A DNA stretch of 47,176 nt from Alphaproteobacteria bacterium (GTDB lineage Bacteria; Pseudomonadota; Alphaproteobacteria; Micropepsales; Micropepsaceae): NCBI GenBank assembly GCA_016792565.1, contig JAEUMK010000066.1:1-47176 (forward strand), given 5' to 3'. The translations under genes and the position numbers were made by a program. Under the pieces are notes generated by a model. It was not told where the DNA came from, made no database searches, and saw only the letters and a program-made list of their open reading frames with translations. This document shows, piece after piece, positions 1 to 8,105 of this stretch. Positions within the stretch are counted from its first letter, which is position 1; each line of letters begins with the position of its first letter.

Positions 1-24
1 CAGGGCGATCGTTTTGGTGCGCAT
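1..24 (-). CDS. Possible 5' end of a gene leaving the window (partial)
   Basis: On the minus strand an ATG at 24 opens a reading frame MRTKTIAL that runs off the left edge. An AAGGACC stretch lies about 14 bases upstream, slightly far for a Shine-Dalgarno, and an FNR-like box lies ~95 bp upstream (112-126). Eight codons are too few to name a product. The start is consistent with a basic signal-peptide N-region, but that is a guess, and the frame could be fortuitous. Confidence 0.3.
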
Positions 25-111
25 GCTGAGAAGGTCCTTGCTGCTGCCGATCGGCGCGACGCCGCCCGGGCTGTTGTCCCCGGGCACAGTGTCGCAACCG
101 TGCCGGGCCGC

Positions 112-126
112 TTTGACGAAGATCAA
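112..126 (-). promoter_or_regulatory. FNR/FixK-like box
   Basis: Plus strand reads TTTGACGAAGATCAA, which is TTGAC-N4-ATCAA with near-perfect dyad symmetry. This is the consensus bound by CRP/FNR-superfamily regulators (FNR, FixK, FnrL) in alphaproteobacteria. It has the same TTTGACnnAGATCAA form as the box at 43733. It sits between the tRNA-Gly and the possible minus-strand gene starting at 24, with its centre ~95 bp from that ATG. I see no convincing -10 at the matching distance (85-90), so function is uncertain. Confidence 0.45.
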
Positions 127-201
127 CCGCGGCGCGCGAAATAGCCGCCGCGCCGGCCGCAAGGAAGGAGGGTCGGAAAGTCGGAAGAGACCTGAAAGAC
201 A

Positions 202-276
202 TGGAGCGGGCGAGGCGATTCGAACGCCCGACCCCAACCTTGGCAAGGTTGTGCTCTACCCCTGAGCTACGCCCGC
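202..276 (-). tRNA. tRNA-Gly(GCC)
   Basis: Reverse-complement folds as a standard 75-nt tRNA. The seven-base acceptor stem GCGGGCG (270-276) pairs with 206-212, followed by discriminator U (205) and an encoded CCA (202-204). The D-arm begins GCTC, the anticodon loop is CTTGCCAAG with GCC at 242-244, and the T-arm contains GTTCGAAT. The GCC anticodon reads GGC/GGU glycine codons, which suits this GC-rich genome. Confidence 0.95.
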
Positions 277-391
277 TCACGAACCGCCGGCCAAATGGGT
301 AATGGGCCGCCGGGAAGGCGGGCCTTATTGCCGAAATCGACGGGCGATGCAAGAGAGCGGCAACGGGAATGCACACGAAGGACGACGCCCC

Positions 392-1030
392 ATGATCCGC
401 CCGCCTCGCCGCCTGCCTCTGCGCCCCGCCGCGCTCCTCGCCGTCGCGGCGCTCGCCGGCGGATCCGCCGGCGCGATCGAGGCGGCCAATCCGCCGCTGC
501 CCCGTCCTGTGCCGGTGTTCGACGGCACCGTGGACTTCAGCGCCGCGGAAGGCTCGCCCGAGCATGCCGCCTCGGTGGATTTCCTGGCCAGGCTGCCCTC
601 GGCGCCGGAACTGATCTTCCTCGATCTCACGATCGCCCCGGCCCTGCTGGACCCCAACGACACCTCGAAACTGGATTTCGCCGTCACCGCGCTGACGCCG
701 ACGGGCGCCGCCGCCGAGCCCTTCCCCTGCTCGCCGGGCGCCTGGGGGATGATCGATCGCGGCCTTTCGGCGCTCAGCTTCGCGCCGGGGCGGATCGACA
801 CCCATCTGCTGCTGACCGTCGAGATCGCCCCGGGCGCCGCCGCGCCCTACAACGCGGTCTCGTGCGACTACGCGCCCGGCCTGCCCGCCCAGGTGGCGCT
901 GCGCGTCACCGGCTTCTTCGTGGTGCAGGAGACCACCGTCCCGACCGCCCGGGCGCTGCGCCTCGTGCCGGTCGCGCCGCCCTATGCCGAGGCGATGGAC
1001 GGCCTCGCCCGCTCGATCGCCCAGCCGTGA
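392..1030 (+). CDS. Exported protein of unknown function
   Basis: Encodes 212 aa. The ATG at 392 is preferred over an in-frame ATG at 302 because it directly precedes a basic, then hydrophobic, signal peptide (MIRPPRRLPLRPAALLAVAALAGG) and has GAAGGACG upstream. The mature part carries two cysteines (CSPG and SCDY), which could form a periplasmic disulfide. I do not recognise a family. The stop TGA overlaps the GTG start of the next gene, so it is probably cotranslated with prdX. It is the first gene of the plus-strand cluster that runs to 4127. Function cannot be assigned. Confidence 0.75.
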   Translation: MIRPPRRLPLRPAALLAVAALAGGSAGAIEAANPPLPRPVPVFDGTVDFSAAEGSPEHAASVDFLARLPSAPELIFLDLTIAPALLDPNDTSKLDFAVTALTPTGAAAEPFPCSPGAWGMIDRGLSALSFAPGRIDTHLLLTVEIAPGAAAPYNAVSCDYAPGLPAQVALRVTGFFVVQETTVPTARALRLVPVAPPYAEAMDGLARSIAQP

Positions 1031-1548
1031 TCGATCCGGCCGCCGCCGAGATCGCGCTGCTGGCCCGGCTGGAGCGCCTCGGCATCGCCTATGCGCGCCA
1101 TGCCCACGCCCCGGTCTTCACGGTGGACGAGGCCCGCGCCCTGCGCGGCGCACTGCCCGGCGGCCACGCCAAGAACCTGTTCCTCAAAGACAAGAAGGAC
1201 CGGCTGTTCCTGGTGGTGGCGGAGGAAGAGGCAGCGGTCGACATGAAGGCGCTGGAGCGGCTGCTGGGCGCGGCGCGGCTGTCCTTCGGGCGGGCCGAAC
1301 TGATGGCCGAGGTGCTGGGCGTCGCGCCCGGCTCGGTCACCCCCTTCGCGGCGATGAACGCCGCCCCCGGACGGCTGACGGTGGCGCTCGACCGCCACCT
1401 CATGGGCTTCGATCCGGTCAACTTCCACCCGATGCGCAACGACGCGACGCTGGCCCTGGCGCCGGGAGATCTGGTGGCTTTTCTGGCGTCTTGCGGGCAT
1501 GTGCCGGTGGCGATTGACTTCCGGCAGCCGTCCCCCGCCCCTATATAG
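1027..1548 (+). CDS. prdX: Prolyl-tRNA editing deacylase, PrdX/YbaK family
   Basis: Encodes 173 aa and belongs to the YbaK/ProXp superfamily of free-standing editing enzymes. PrdX/ProXp-ala members hydrolyse Ala mischarged onto tRNA-Pro. Family features visible are the HAxxVFTVDEA segment near residue 25, the AKNLFLKDKK core with the conserved lysines, a SVTPFA stretch and the C-terminal FHPMRNDATLAL. Length matches the stand-alone family (~165-175 aa). The start is GTG 1027, inside the TGA of the preceding gene; upstream in-frame ATGs would overlap that gene deeply. It is the second gene of the cluster. It acts in the cytosol in translation quality control. Confidence 0.88.
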   Translation: MIDPAAAEIALLARLERLGIAYARHAHAPVFTVDEARALRGALPGGHAKNLFLKDKKDRLFLVVAEEEAAVDMKALERLLGAARLSFGRAELMAEVLGVAPGSVTPFAAMNAAPGRLTVALDRHLMGFDPVNFHPMRNDATLALAPGDLVAFLASCGHVPVAIDFRQPSPAPI

Positions 1549-1593
1549 GCGCTCATGCACGCCCGCCGGGCGTCCCCGATCACGACCGAGACG

Positions 1594-2502
1594 ATGGAAA
1601 CGCCCACCCAAGCCGCCGCCCAAGCCGCCCCGCTGGTCAAGGACACGACCGACCGGGCCTTCGCCGCCGACGTCATCCAGGAATCGCTGGCCCAGCCGGT
1701 GATCGTGGACTTCTGGGCGCCCTGGTGCGGCCCCTGCAAGCAGCTGACCCCCGTGCTGGAACGCCAGGTGGCGGCCGCCAAGGGCGCGGTGAAGCTGGTC
1801 AAGATCAATATCGACGAAAACCCGCAGATCGCCTCGCGGCTGCGCATCCAGTCGATTCCGGCCGTCTACGCCTTCCACAAGGGCCAGCCGGTCGACGGCT
1901 TTATGGGGGCGCTGCCCGAGAGCCAGGTGAAGGACTTCATCAAGCGCCTTGCGGCGATGGCCGGCGGCGGCGACTCGCCGGTCGACGAGCTGCTGGCCGG
2001 TGCCAGGACGGCGCTGGAGGCGGGCGAGATCGCCGTCGCGGCGCAGGCCTTCAGCGAAGTCCTGGCGGCCGAGCCCGACCGGGTCGAGGCCCTTGCCGGT
2101 CTGGCCCGCTGCTATCTGGCGACCGGCGACCTTGAGGGGGCGCGCGCGACGCTCGCGGCGGTTCCGGAGGAGGCGCGCGGCAACGAGGACGTGAAGGCCG
2201 CCGAAGCGGCGCTGGCGCTCGCCGGCAAGGCGGGTCCGGCGGGCGAGAGCGAACGGCTGAAGGCGGCGCTGGCGGCCGATCCCGACAGTCTTCAGGCGCG
2301 CTACGACTACGCCATGGCGCTGGTCGCCGAGCAGGCCCACGAGCAGGCGATGGACGAGCTGCTCGCCATCGTCAAACGCGACAAGACCTGGGACGACCAG
2401 AAGGCGCGCAAGGAATTGCTGACCCTGTTCGAGGCACTGGGGCTCGCCGATCCGCTGGTCCTGGCGGCGCGGCGCAAGCTCTCAGCCCTGTTGTTCAGCT
2501 AG
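1594..2502 (+). CDS. cnoX: Chaperedoxin CnoX/YbbN (thioredoxin domain plus TPRs)
   Basis: Encodes 302 aa. The thioredoxin fold is at residues ~15-120, with a canonical WAPWCGPCK active site (Cys45 and Cys48) and a cis-Pro in SIPAVYAF. It is followed by an alanine-rich helical TPR-like region to the C-terminus. This architecture matches CnoX/YbbN, a holdase that hands clients to GroEL. E. coli YbbN lacks the CxxC, whereas the alphaproteobacterial form keeps it and can also reduce disulfides. An ATG at 1555 adds 13 unusual residues. I chose 1594 because homologous proteins begin shortly before PLVKDTT. TATATA at 1542-1547 could be a -10 placing transcription near 1555. Confidence 0.88.
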   Translation: METPTQAAAQAAPLVKDTTDRAFAADVIQESLAQPVIVDFWAPWCGPCKQLTPVLERQVAAAKGAVKLVKINIDENPQIASRLRIQSIPAVYAFHKGQPVDGFMGALPESQVKDFIKRLAAMAGGGDSPVDELLAGARTALEAGEIAVAAQAFSEVLAAEPDRVEALAGLARCYLATGDLEGARATLAAVPEEARGNEDVKAAEAALALAGKAGPAGESERLKAALAADPDSLQARYDYAMALVAEQAHEQAMDELLAIVKRDKTWDDQKARKELLTLFEALGLADPLVLAARRKLSALLFS

Positions 2503-2515
2503 GAGGCGCGCAACG

Positions 2516-3211
2516 GTGACGGACCAGAACTGGCCGGTCGTCTATGCCAAGCCCGGCGACCTGCCGGACATCGTTCCCCTGTTTCCGCTGGCGGGCGCGG
2601 TGTTCTTCCCGCGCGCCAACCTGCCGCTCAACATCTTCGAGCCGCGCTATCTGTCGATGATCGACGACGCCATGCGCGGCAATCGCATCATCGGCATGAT
2701 CCAGCCGGCCGGCGGCCCCGAAAAGCGCCCCGCGCTCTATGGGGTCGGCTGCGCCGGACGGATCATGTCCTATGGCGAGACCGACGACGGGCGGATGGTG
2801 ATCTCGCTGCGCGGCATCTGCCGCTTCCGCCTCGGCGAGGAACTCACCGCGATGACGCCCTATCGCCAGGCGCGCGTCGACTACGCCCCGTTCGCAGCCG
2901 ACTTCAGGGAAACCGACCCGGCCGCCGCGGAAGCCTCGTTCGACCGCTCGCGGTTCCTGGCGACGCTGAAGCTCTACCTGCGGGCCATCCAGGTCCAGAT
3001 CGACTGGGACTGGGTCGAGAAGGCGCCGGCGGAGATCCTGATCAATGCCTTTGCGATGCTCGCGCCGCTCGGCCCGCAGGAAAAGCAGGCGCTGCTCGAA
3101 GCCGGGTCGCTCCAGGAACGCGCCGAGAGCGCCTTTGCGCTGATGGAACTGGCGGTGGCCGAAGCGGGCGGCGGCTTCGCCGGTCCCGGCGGCGGCGCCA
3201 CGATCAACTGA
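2516..3211 (+). CDS. LON-substrate-binding-domain protein
   Basis: Encodes 231 aa resembling only the N-terminal PUA-like substrate-binding domain of Lon protease; no AAA+ or protease domain is present. The typical entry [22 protein letters not shown] and [12 protein letters not shown] lie at residues ~20-57. The GTG start at 2516 follows a perfect AGGAGG at 2501-2506, which overlaps the cnoX stop; the spacing is ideal. In alphaproteobacteria this gene conventionally sits between the YbbN-like thioredoxin and the Trm112-like gene, exactly as here. The molecular role is not established; peptide recognition is inferred from the domain. Confidence 0.88.
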   Translation: MTDQNWPVVYAKPGDLPDIVPLFPLAGAVFFPRANLPLNIFEPRYLSMIDDAMRGNRIIGMIQPAGGPEKRPALYGVGCAGRIMSYGETDDGRMVISLRGICRFRLGEELTAMTPYRQARVDYAPFAADFRETDPAAAEASFDRSRFLATLKLYLRAIQVQIDWDWVEKAPAEILINAFAMLAPLGPQEKQALLEAGSLQERAESAFALMELAVAEAGGGFAGPGGGATIN

Positions 3212-3221
3212 ACGGAACATC

Positions 3222-3413
3222 ATGGACGCCGATCCCAAGCTGCTCGAAATCCTGGTCTGCCCGCAGAGCCGCGGGCCGCTGAGCTACGACCGCGACCGGC
3301 AGGAACTGGTGAGCCGCCAGGCGGGGCTCGCCTTCCCGATCCGCGACGGCATCCCGATCATGCTGATCGGCGAGGCGCGCGAGTTGACCGACGAGGAGCG
3401 CCGGCGGCCGTGA
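3222..3413 (+). CDS. Trm112/UPF0434-family small protein
   Basis: Encodes 63 aa with the family layout: [11 protein letters not shown]...GPLSYD near the N-terminus and [18 protein letters not shown] at the end. Trm112-like proteins in eukaryotes and archaea activate methyltransferases; the short bacterial versions (YcaR type) have no settled role. This copy has CPQSRGPL with a single cysteine, so it lacks the zinc-binding set of the eukaryotic protein. It ends in GTGA, where the TGA overlaps the GTG start of the next gene, implying translational coupling. Confidence 0.88.
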   Translation: MDADPKLLEILVCPQSRGPLSYDRDRQELVSRQAGLAFPIRDGIPIMLIGEARELTDEERRRP

Positions 3414-3778
3414 CGACCGGCGGCGCGCCCTGGCCGGTCGAACTGCGCTATCGCCGCGCCACCCGGGCGCTGGAGGTCGATTTCGAGGACGGCCGGACGA
3501 TCGTATTGCCGGCCGAGCTGCTGCGGGTGGAATCGCCCAGCGCCGAAGTGCGCGGCCACGGTCCGGGCCAGAAGCAGATCGTCGCCGGCAAGCGCCATGT
3601 CGGGATCGCGCGTATCGAGCCGGTCGGCAATTATGCCGCCCGCCTCGTCTTCGACGACGGCCATGACAGCGGGCTCTACACCTGGCGCTATCTCGCCGAA
3701 CTGGGCGCGACGCAGGAGAAGGTCTTCGCCGACTATCTCGCGGCGCTCGCCGCAGAGGGCCTCGGCCGTGAGCCGTGA
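3410..3778 (+). CDS. DUF971 (GBBH-like N-terminal domain) protein
   Basis: Encodes 122 aa of the DUF971 family, related to the N-terminal domain of gamma-butyrobetaine hydroxylase. Diagnostic segments are [57 protein letters not shown] and [10 protein letters not shown]. Bacterial members are often encoded near Fe-S cluster or P-loop ATPase genes, but the function is not firmly known. The GTG start at 3410 forms a 4-base overlap with the Trm112-like stop. The end overlaps the next gene by 11 bases. Confidence 0.87.
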   Translation: MTTGGAPWPVELRYRRATRALEVDFEDGRTIVLPAELLRVESPSAEVRGHGPGQKQIVAGKRHVGIARIEPVGNYAARLVFDDGHDSGLYTWRYLAELGATQEKVFADYLAALAAEGLGREP

Positions 3779-4127
3779 CCTCTTCTGGGTCCTCGTCGCC
3801 TGCTTCGCGCTGACCGCGGTTCTGGGTCTGCGCCACCACATCAAGGCCTGGGCCGATCGCCGCGAGGCGGCCAAGCTCGCCTTCCGGGCCGAGCAGGAGC
3901 GCCAGGCGGGCGACCCGCTCGCCCATTTCTATCTGACGGTGCAGGAGATCGACGCCCGCACGCCTCAGCCCGAGACCTTCGAGCGCTTCGAGCGCACGAT
4001 CTGGCGTTTCGAGGACAGGAACTATCTCTCCGCCGAAGCCGCCGGCGAAGCGCGGCGCCAGGCCGTGCTGCGCGACGCCCGCGCCTTCTATCAGGACGTC
4101 GATCGGCTGCGGCTGGGTCGGCGCTAG
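3768..4127 (+). CDS. Small single-pass membrane protein, unknown
   Basis: Encodes 119 aa from a GTG at 3768, overlapping DUF971 by 11 bases. Residues ~4-20 (LFWVLVACFALTAVLGL) form one hydrophobic helix followed by basic residues, giving a likely N-out/C-in anchor. The remainder is charged, helical and tyrosine-containing and would be cytoplasmic. No family is recognised. It is the last gene of the cluster. Its TAG stop shares the palindrome CTAG with the stop of the convergent PAS gene. Confidence 0.7.
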   Translation: MSRDLFWVLVACFALTAVLGLRHHIKAWADRREAAKLAFRAEQERQAGDPLAHFYLTVQEIDARTPQPETFERFERTIWRFEDRNYLSAEAAGEARRQAVLRDARAFYQDVDRLRLGRR

Positions 4128-5380
4128 GCGGCCGCGCCGATCAGCAGGCCGTCGGCCCGGCTCTGGATGTCGCGGTTCATGGTGTCGATCTCCTTCAGGG
4201 CCGCCGCGATCGTCCGCTGAAAGGTCTCCAGATCGCCGAGCAGCTCGTCCATGCGGTCGCGCGCATGGGTATGGCGGGCGCACTCGACCTTGCCCATGAC
4301 GCGGGTCACTTCAAGCCCGGCGGCCAGGCGGTTCATCTCCACGCAGGTCGCCTCGAAATCGACGGCGGTTCGGGAAATCTCGCGCAGGCCGTCGAGCGCC
4401 TTCGCGCGGTAGGCGCGCTGCTGCGCATCGAGCAATGCCATTTCGCGCTCGCGCGACTGTCCGGCGTCGCCCTCGCTTTCCTCCTCGGCGAAGAAGCACC
4501 GCAATTCGCGCTGCATGCGCGCCGTGCCGAGCAGGAAGAAGCCGTCATTGATGGTGCGGAAGACGTCCTGCGCGGCAGCGACGAAACGGGCCAGAACGCG
4601 CTGCATCTCGGCGGAGAGCGCGCCGTAGTTGCCGGAGATGATGCTGATCGCGGCGCCTTCGCGGCCGAGCTGCGCGGCAAGGACGCGGAAATTGAACGGC
4701 ACGTTGGCATAGCTGGCGAAGGCCGAGGCGATGATCTCGCTCTGCCGGAGCAGGGACTGCGCGGTGGCGGAGAGGGCTTCGAACATGGCGCCCGTCGCGT
4801 CCGGCTGGCGGCCCAGCGCCTTGTCGCGCGCGGCGATTTCTTGTCCCAGCGCGGCGGACATGAAGCTCGGGTAGTCGGCGAAGCCGAGCTCGCCCAGCCT
4901 GAGCAGCAGCGCGGCGGCTGCGGCGGGCGGGGCGATGCCCTCGGCGCGCTCGGCGGCGGCGAGGGCCGCGTATTCCTGCTTCACGACCGCGAGCAACGGG
5001 CTGGTCGGCTTCAGCCGCACGGACAGATAGCCGCCGTCCACCGGCGTCACGATCGCAAACACCCAGTAGTGGCGGCCGTCCTTGGCCCGGTTCTTCACAT
5101 AGGCGCCGATCGGGCGTCCCTGGCGGATCGTGTCCCAGAGCAGCCAGAAGACGGCGCGCGGCGTATCGGGGTGACGGACGATCTTGTGCGGCTTGCCGAT
5201 CAGTTCGTCCCACTCATAGGCGCTGACCCGCTGAAAGACGTCGTTGCCGGCCTGGATGATCCCTGCCGCATCGGTGCGCGAGAAGAAGAGTTCGTGAACC
5301 TCGAACGGCGCTTCCGCCGATGGCGCCGGGGCCGCCTCGATCGCCAGCCCGGGGTCAAGCGCAAGTGAGATCGCGGTCAT
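4124..5380 (-). CDS. Soluble Aer-type PAS-domain sensor-like protein
   Basis: Encodes 418 aa. Residues ~30-125 are an aerotaxis-receptor-type PAS domain, with FSRTDAAGIIQAGNDVF, GKPHKIVRHPDTPRAVF, LWDTIRQGRP, KNRAKDGRHYWVFA and TPVDGGYLSVR. In Aer this domain binds FAD and senses redox. Unlike Aer there is no transmembrane segment, HAMP or recognisable methyl-accepting signalling hairpin. The rest (~140-418) is predicted helical with a possible coiled coil near the C-terminus (MDELLGDLETFQRTIAAALKEI). It may feed a chemotaxis or other partner-based output, but no partner is nearby. It is transcribed alone on the minus strand. Confidence 0.8.
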   Translation of the reverse strand: MTAISLALDPGLAIEAAPAPSAEAPFEVHELFFSRTDAAGIIQAGNDVFQRVSAYEWDELIGKPHKIVRHPDTPRAVFWLLWDTIRQGRPIGAYVKNRAKDGRHYWVFAIVTPVDGGYLSVRLKPTSPLLAVVKQEYAALAAAERAEGIAPPAAAAALLLRLGELGFADYPSFMSAALGQEIAARDKALGRQPDATGAMFEALSATAQSLLRQSEIIASAFASYANVPFNFRVLAAQLGREGAAISIISGNYGALSAEMQRVLARFVAAAQDVFRTINDGFFLLGTARMQRELRCFFAEEESEGDAGQSREREMALLDAQQRAYRAKALDGLREISRTAVDFEATCVEMNRLAAGLEVTRVMGKVECARHTHARDRMDELLGDLETFQRTIAAALKEIDTMNRDIQSRADGLLIGAAA

Positions 5381-5739
5381 CTGAGGTCCCGGTCCTGGGC
5401 CGGATCCGCGAGACGGCCGGCAAAGCTTTCGGCGGGGCGCGCCGGTCGGGGCTTATGCCGACGCCGGCAGAGCCACGGGACGCAGAGTCTGACCGGCCAA
5501 TCCTTACCATCGCGTTAGGGTTGGCCGCGACGTGTGCTCGCGCTACGTCAACCCGTTCGGGTTGGTGTGTCCCCGCCGCCGCACTTGCGGCCCCACGCGC
5601 AGCCGGTGTGATGCCGGCCCACTTGTTGACATTTTCCGATCCCACTAAACCGCCGCTGCGCTTCGACGACAGCCCGGCGACCGCCTATGCGCGTCGCAAC
5701 GGATGCCGGCGAGACCGATTCACACTTGGGAGACCACAC
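5381..5739. other. 359-bp intergenic region between PAS gene and outer-membrane gene
   Basis: No convincing gene lies here; the open frame running into the porin gene upstream of 5740 has no family-like sequence and precedes the signal peptide. The region holds a promoter for the downstream gene (5626-5651). It also has a 7-bp inverted repeat CGGCCAA/TTGGCCG (5494-5500/5521-5527) and a small hairpin CAACCC-GTTC-GGGTTG (5549-5564). On the minus strand TTGACG at 5546-5551 could be a -35 for the PAS gene, but I see no good -10. Confidence 0.5.
5626..5651 (+). promoter_or_regulatory. Promoter for the outer-membrane protein gene
   Basis: TTGACA (5626-5631), 12 bases, then ACTAAACC (5644-5651). 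This agrees with the housekeeping promoter described for Caulobacter and relatives (TTGAC, N10-14, GCTANAWC). Transcription would start near 5658, leaving an ~80-nt leader before the ATG at 5740. Confidence 0.5.
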
Positions 5740-6558
5740 ATGAACAAGGCACTTCTGGCGGCGGGCGTCAGCCTCCTTGCCCTCACCGGGGCGGCGGCCG
5801 CCGGACCGGTCGGCAATGTCTCGGCCGGCTACACCTATCTCGACTTCAACGAAGACCTCTTCGGCGGCAAGTCGCTCAACTGGAACCAGTTCAACCTCAA
5901 CGGCTCGGCCGGCTACGATGTCGGTTCGAACTGGATGGTCCAGGGCGACTTCTCGTTCCGCTCCGATAAGCTCTCGGCCGATGGCGCGCCCGAAGATTTC
6001 GGCATCGACACCTGGCGGGCCGGCGGCCAGGCCTTCTGGCGCGATCCGAGCCAGGGCCTTGCGGGATTCGAGCTCGCCTATACCAGCATCGACGCCGGCT
6101 TTTCGATCGACGGCGTCCTGATCGGACTGCGGGGCGAGGTGTTCGCCTCCGACAGCTTCACTTATGGCGCGGCAATCTCGTACAACGCGTTCGAGGGCAA
6201 GGGCGCCGAGTTCGACGCCTGGACGGGCACCGCATTCGCGACCTACTACGCCGGCCCCAAGACCGCGCTCTCGCTGCGTCTCAACGGGTCCGACACGGAG
6301 ATCGACGTGTCGTCGAACAACCTCTCGACGTGGGGCGTCGGCGGCGATGTCGAGTACCTGCTCGACAGCAACCTGTCGCTGACCGGCGGTCTGAGCTACG
6401 CGACGCTCGACGGCGGCTTCGGCGACGACATCGACATGTTCTCGTTCTCGGCCAAGCTGAAGGTCTATTTCGGCACCGAGGGCACGCTCGCCCAGCAGCA
6501 TCGCACGACGACGCTCGAGCCCGGCACCCTCACCGGCCTGCCGCTCCCGCTCCTGTAG
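5740..6558 (+). CDS. Outer-membrane beta-barrel (porin-like) protein
   Basis: Encodes 272 aa. The signal peptide MNKALLAAGVSLLALTGAAAA is cleaved before GPVGNVSAGY. The mature protein alternates aromatic and polar residues in strand-like blocks (SAGYTYLDFNEDLF, SAGYDVGSNWMVQGDFSF, TYGAAISYNAF, AFATYYAGPKTALSLRL), and near the end FSFSAKLKVYF, typical of small gated or specific porins. It is followed by a short tail ending LPLPLL, so the strand-terminating aromatic is not the last residue. It has its own promoter (5626) and terminator (6579). Its substrate cannot be inferred. Confidence 0.8.
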   Translation: MNKALLAAGVSLLALTGAAAAGPVGNVSAGYTYLDFNEDLFGGKSLNWNQFNLNGSAGYDVGSNWMVQGDFSFRSDKLSADGAPEDFGIDTWRAGGQAFWRDPSQGLAGFELAYTSIDAGFSIDGVLIGLRGEVFASDSFTYGAAISYNAFEGKGAEFDAWTGTAFATYYAGPKTALSLRLNGSDTEIDVSSNNLSTWGVGGDVEYLLDSNLSLTGGLSYATLDGGFGDDIDMFSFSAKLKVYFGTEGTLAQQHRTTTLEPGTLTGLPLPLL

Positions 6559-6578
6559 TCGGCGCGCGATGATCTAGC

Positions 6579-6606
6579 AGCGGCGCGGGAGCAATCCCGC
6601 GCCGCT
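6579..6606 (+). terminator. Hairpin terminator after the porin-like gene
   Basis: AGCGGCGCGGG (6579-6589) pairs perfectly with CCCGCGCCGCT (6596-6606) around a six-base loop. It lies 20 bp after the stop. The T-tract is poor (TTCGCT), so termination may be partial. Confidence 0.6.
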
Positions 6607-6665
6607 TCGCTATGCGCCCGGCCGCTCCACTTGCGCGCGGGGCGGCCATCCATCAGAACCGAGCC

Positions 6666-8105
6666 ATGCGGATCGCACTCGCCCAATGCGGCGCCATCCA
6701 TGACCTCGCCGCCGGCCGGGCGCTCGCCGCCGCGGACCTGCATGCGGCCATCGCCGGGCGGGCCGCCGCTCTCAAGGCGAAGGGCGTCGGGCGCGGCGCC
6801 ACGATCGTCATCGGCCATGGCGGCAGCGCCGGCTTCTTCGCCGATCTCTTCGCGGTCTGGGCCTGCGGTGCGACCGCCGCCTGCATCGATGCCAGCCTGA
6901 CGCCGGGCGAGCGCGCGACCGTCGCGGCCTTCGCGCGGCCCGTGCTGGCGCTCGTCTCCTGCCCGGCGGAGGCCGACGGCTGGGGCGTCGAAACGCTCTC
7001 GCTCGCCGGGACGCCGCCCGCCGCGGACCTGCCGGTCGAGGCGGCCTCGCACCTGGACGACGCGGCGCTGGTGCTCTTCACCTCGGGCACCACCGGCGCG
7101 CCCAAGGGCGTGGTCCTCACGTTCCGTGCGCTCTTCGCCCGCATCGCGCTTAACCATGCGGCGATCGGCGACCCGCTGCGCGGCCGGACGCTGGTGACGC
7201 TGCCGACCCATTTCGGCCACGGCCTCATCGGCAATGCGCTCACCCCGCTCCTGGCGGGCGGCGACATCGTGCTGGCGCCACGCGGCCTCGGCCTCGCCAA
7301 GGACCTCGCGCGGCTGATCGACGCCGAACGCATCACCTTCATGAGTTCGGTGCCGACGCTCTGGCGCATGGCGCTGAAGCTTTCCAGCCCGCCGGCCGGC
7401 GGCACGCTGGCGCGCGTCCATGTCGGCTCGGCGCCCTTGTCGGCCGCGCTATGGGCCGACATCGCGGCGTGGAGCCGGGCGGAGACGGTCAACTGCCTCG
7501 GCATCACCGAGACCGCCAACTGGATCGGCGGCGCGTCCTCGCGCGCCGACGGCATCGCGGACGGCTATGTCGGGCGGCCGTGGGGCGGCAGCGTCGCGGT
7601 GCGGCTCGACGACGGCCGCGTCATGGCGGCGGGGGAGGGCGAGATCGTCGTGCAGACGCCGGCCCTGATGCAGGGCTATCTCGACCGGCCCGATCTCACG
7701 GCGGCGGTGCTGGAAGCCGGCTGGTATCGAACCGGCGACCAGGGTGTCGTCGAGGCGCGCGGCGTTACCGTGCAAGGCCGCCTGAAGGACGAGATCAACC
7801 GCGCCGGCTTCAAGGTGCAGCCGGCCGAACTCGACATGCTCATAGAACAGCACGCCGATGTCGCCGAAGCCTGCGCCTTCGCGATCCCCGACGCGGTCAG
7901 CGGCGAGATCGTCGGCGCCGCCGTGCGCTTCAAGTCGGGCGTCTCGGGCGACCTGGAGGCCGTGCGCGCCTTCTGCCGCGAGCGGCTGCGGCGCGAGGCG
8001 ACGCCCGAGCGCTGGTTCGCGGTCGACGAAATCCCGCGCACCCCGCGCGGCAAGGTCAGCCGCGAGGCGGTCCGCCGCACCCTGCTGGGAGAGACCGCGT
8101 CATGA
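6666..8105 (+). CDS. Acyl-adenylating ligase (ANL superfamily)
   Basis: Encodes 479 aa. It activates a carboxylic acid as acyl-AMP and transfers it to a thiol (CoA or a carrier protein). Core motifs are present: TSGTTGAPKG (139-148), CLGITET, YRTGDQG, the hinge GRLKDEINRAGFKVQPAELD and the C-terminal PRTPRGKVSR with catalytic Lys463. It is at the short end of the family. The start at 6666 (MRIALAQCG) is preferred to 6612, which would run into the upstream region without homology. It overlaps the GNAT gene by ATGA and is followed by an ACP gene, so the acceptor is probably that ACP rather than CoA (inference). The acid substrate is unknown. Confidence 0.88.
   Translation: MRIALAQCGAIHDLAAGRALAAADLHAAIAGRAAALKAKGVGRGATIVIGHGGSAGFFADLFAVWACGATAACIDASLTPGERATVAAFARPVLALVSCPAEADGWGVETLSLAGTPPAADLPVEAASHLDDAALVLFTSGTTGAPKGVVLTFRALFARIALNHAAIGDPLRGRTLVTLPTHFGHGLIGNALTPLLAGGDIVLAPRGLGLAKDLARLIDAERITFMSSVPTLWRMALKLSSPPAGGTLARVHVGSAPLSAALWADIAAWSRAETVNCLGITETANWIGGASSRADGIADGYVGRPWGGSVAVRLDDGRVMAAGEGEIVVQTPALMQGYLDRPDLTAAVLEAGWYRTGDQGVVEARGVTVQGRLKDEINRAGFKVQPAELDMLIEQHADVAEACAFAIPDAVSGEIVGAAVRFKSGVSGDLEAVRAFCRERLRREATPERWFAVDEIPRTPRGKVSREAVRRTLLGETAS

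Noticed and set aside
64-85. GCCCGGG/CCCGGGC hairpin as a terminator
   Set aside because: There is no T-tract on either strand and the stem is only seven G/C pairs, which are common by chance at this GC content.
5320-5739. N-terminal extension of the porin-like protein
   Set aside because: It would place 140 residues before an evident signal peptide and overlap the PAS gene and the promoter at 5626.
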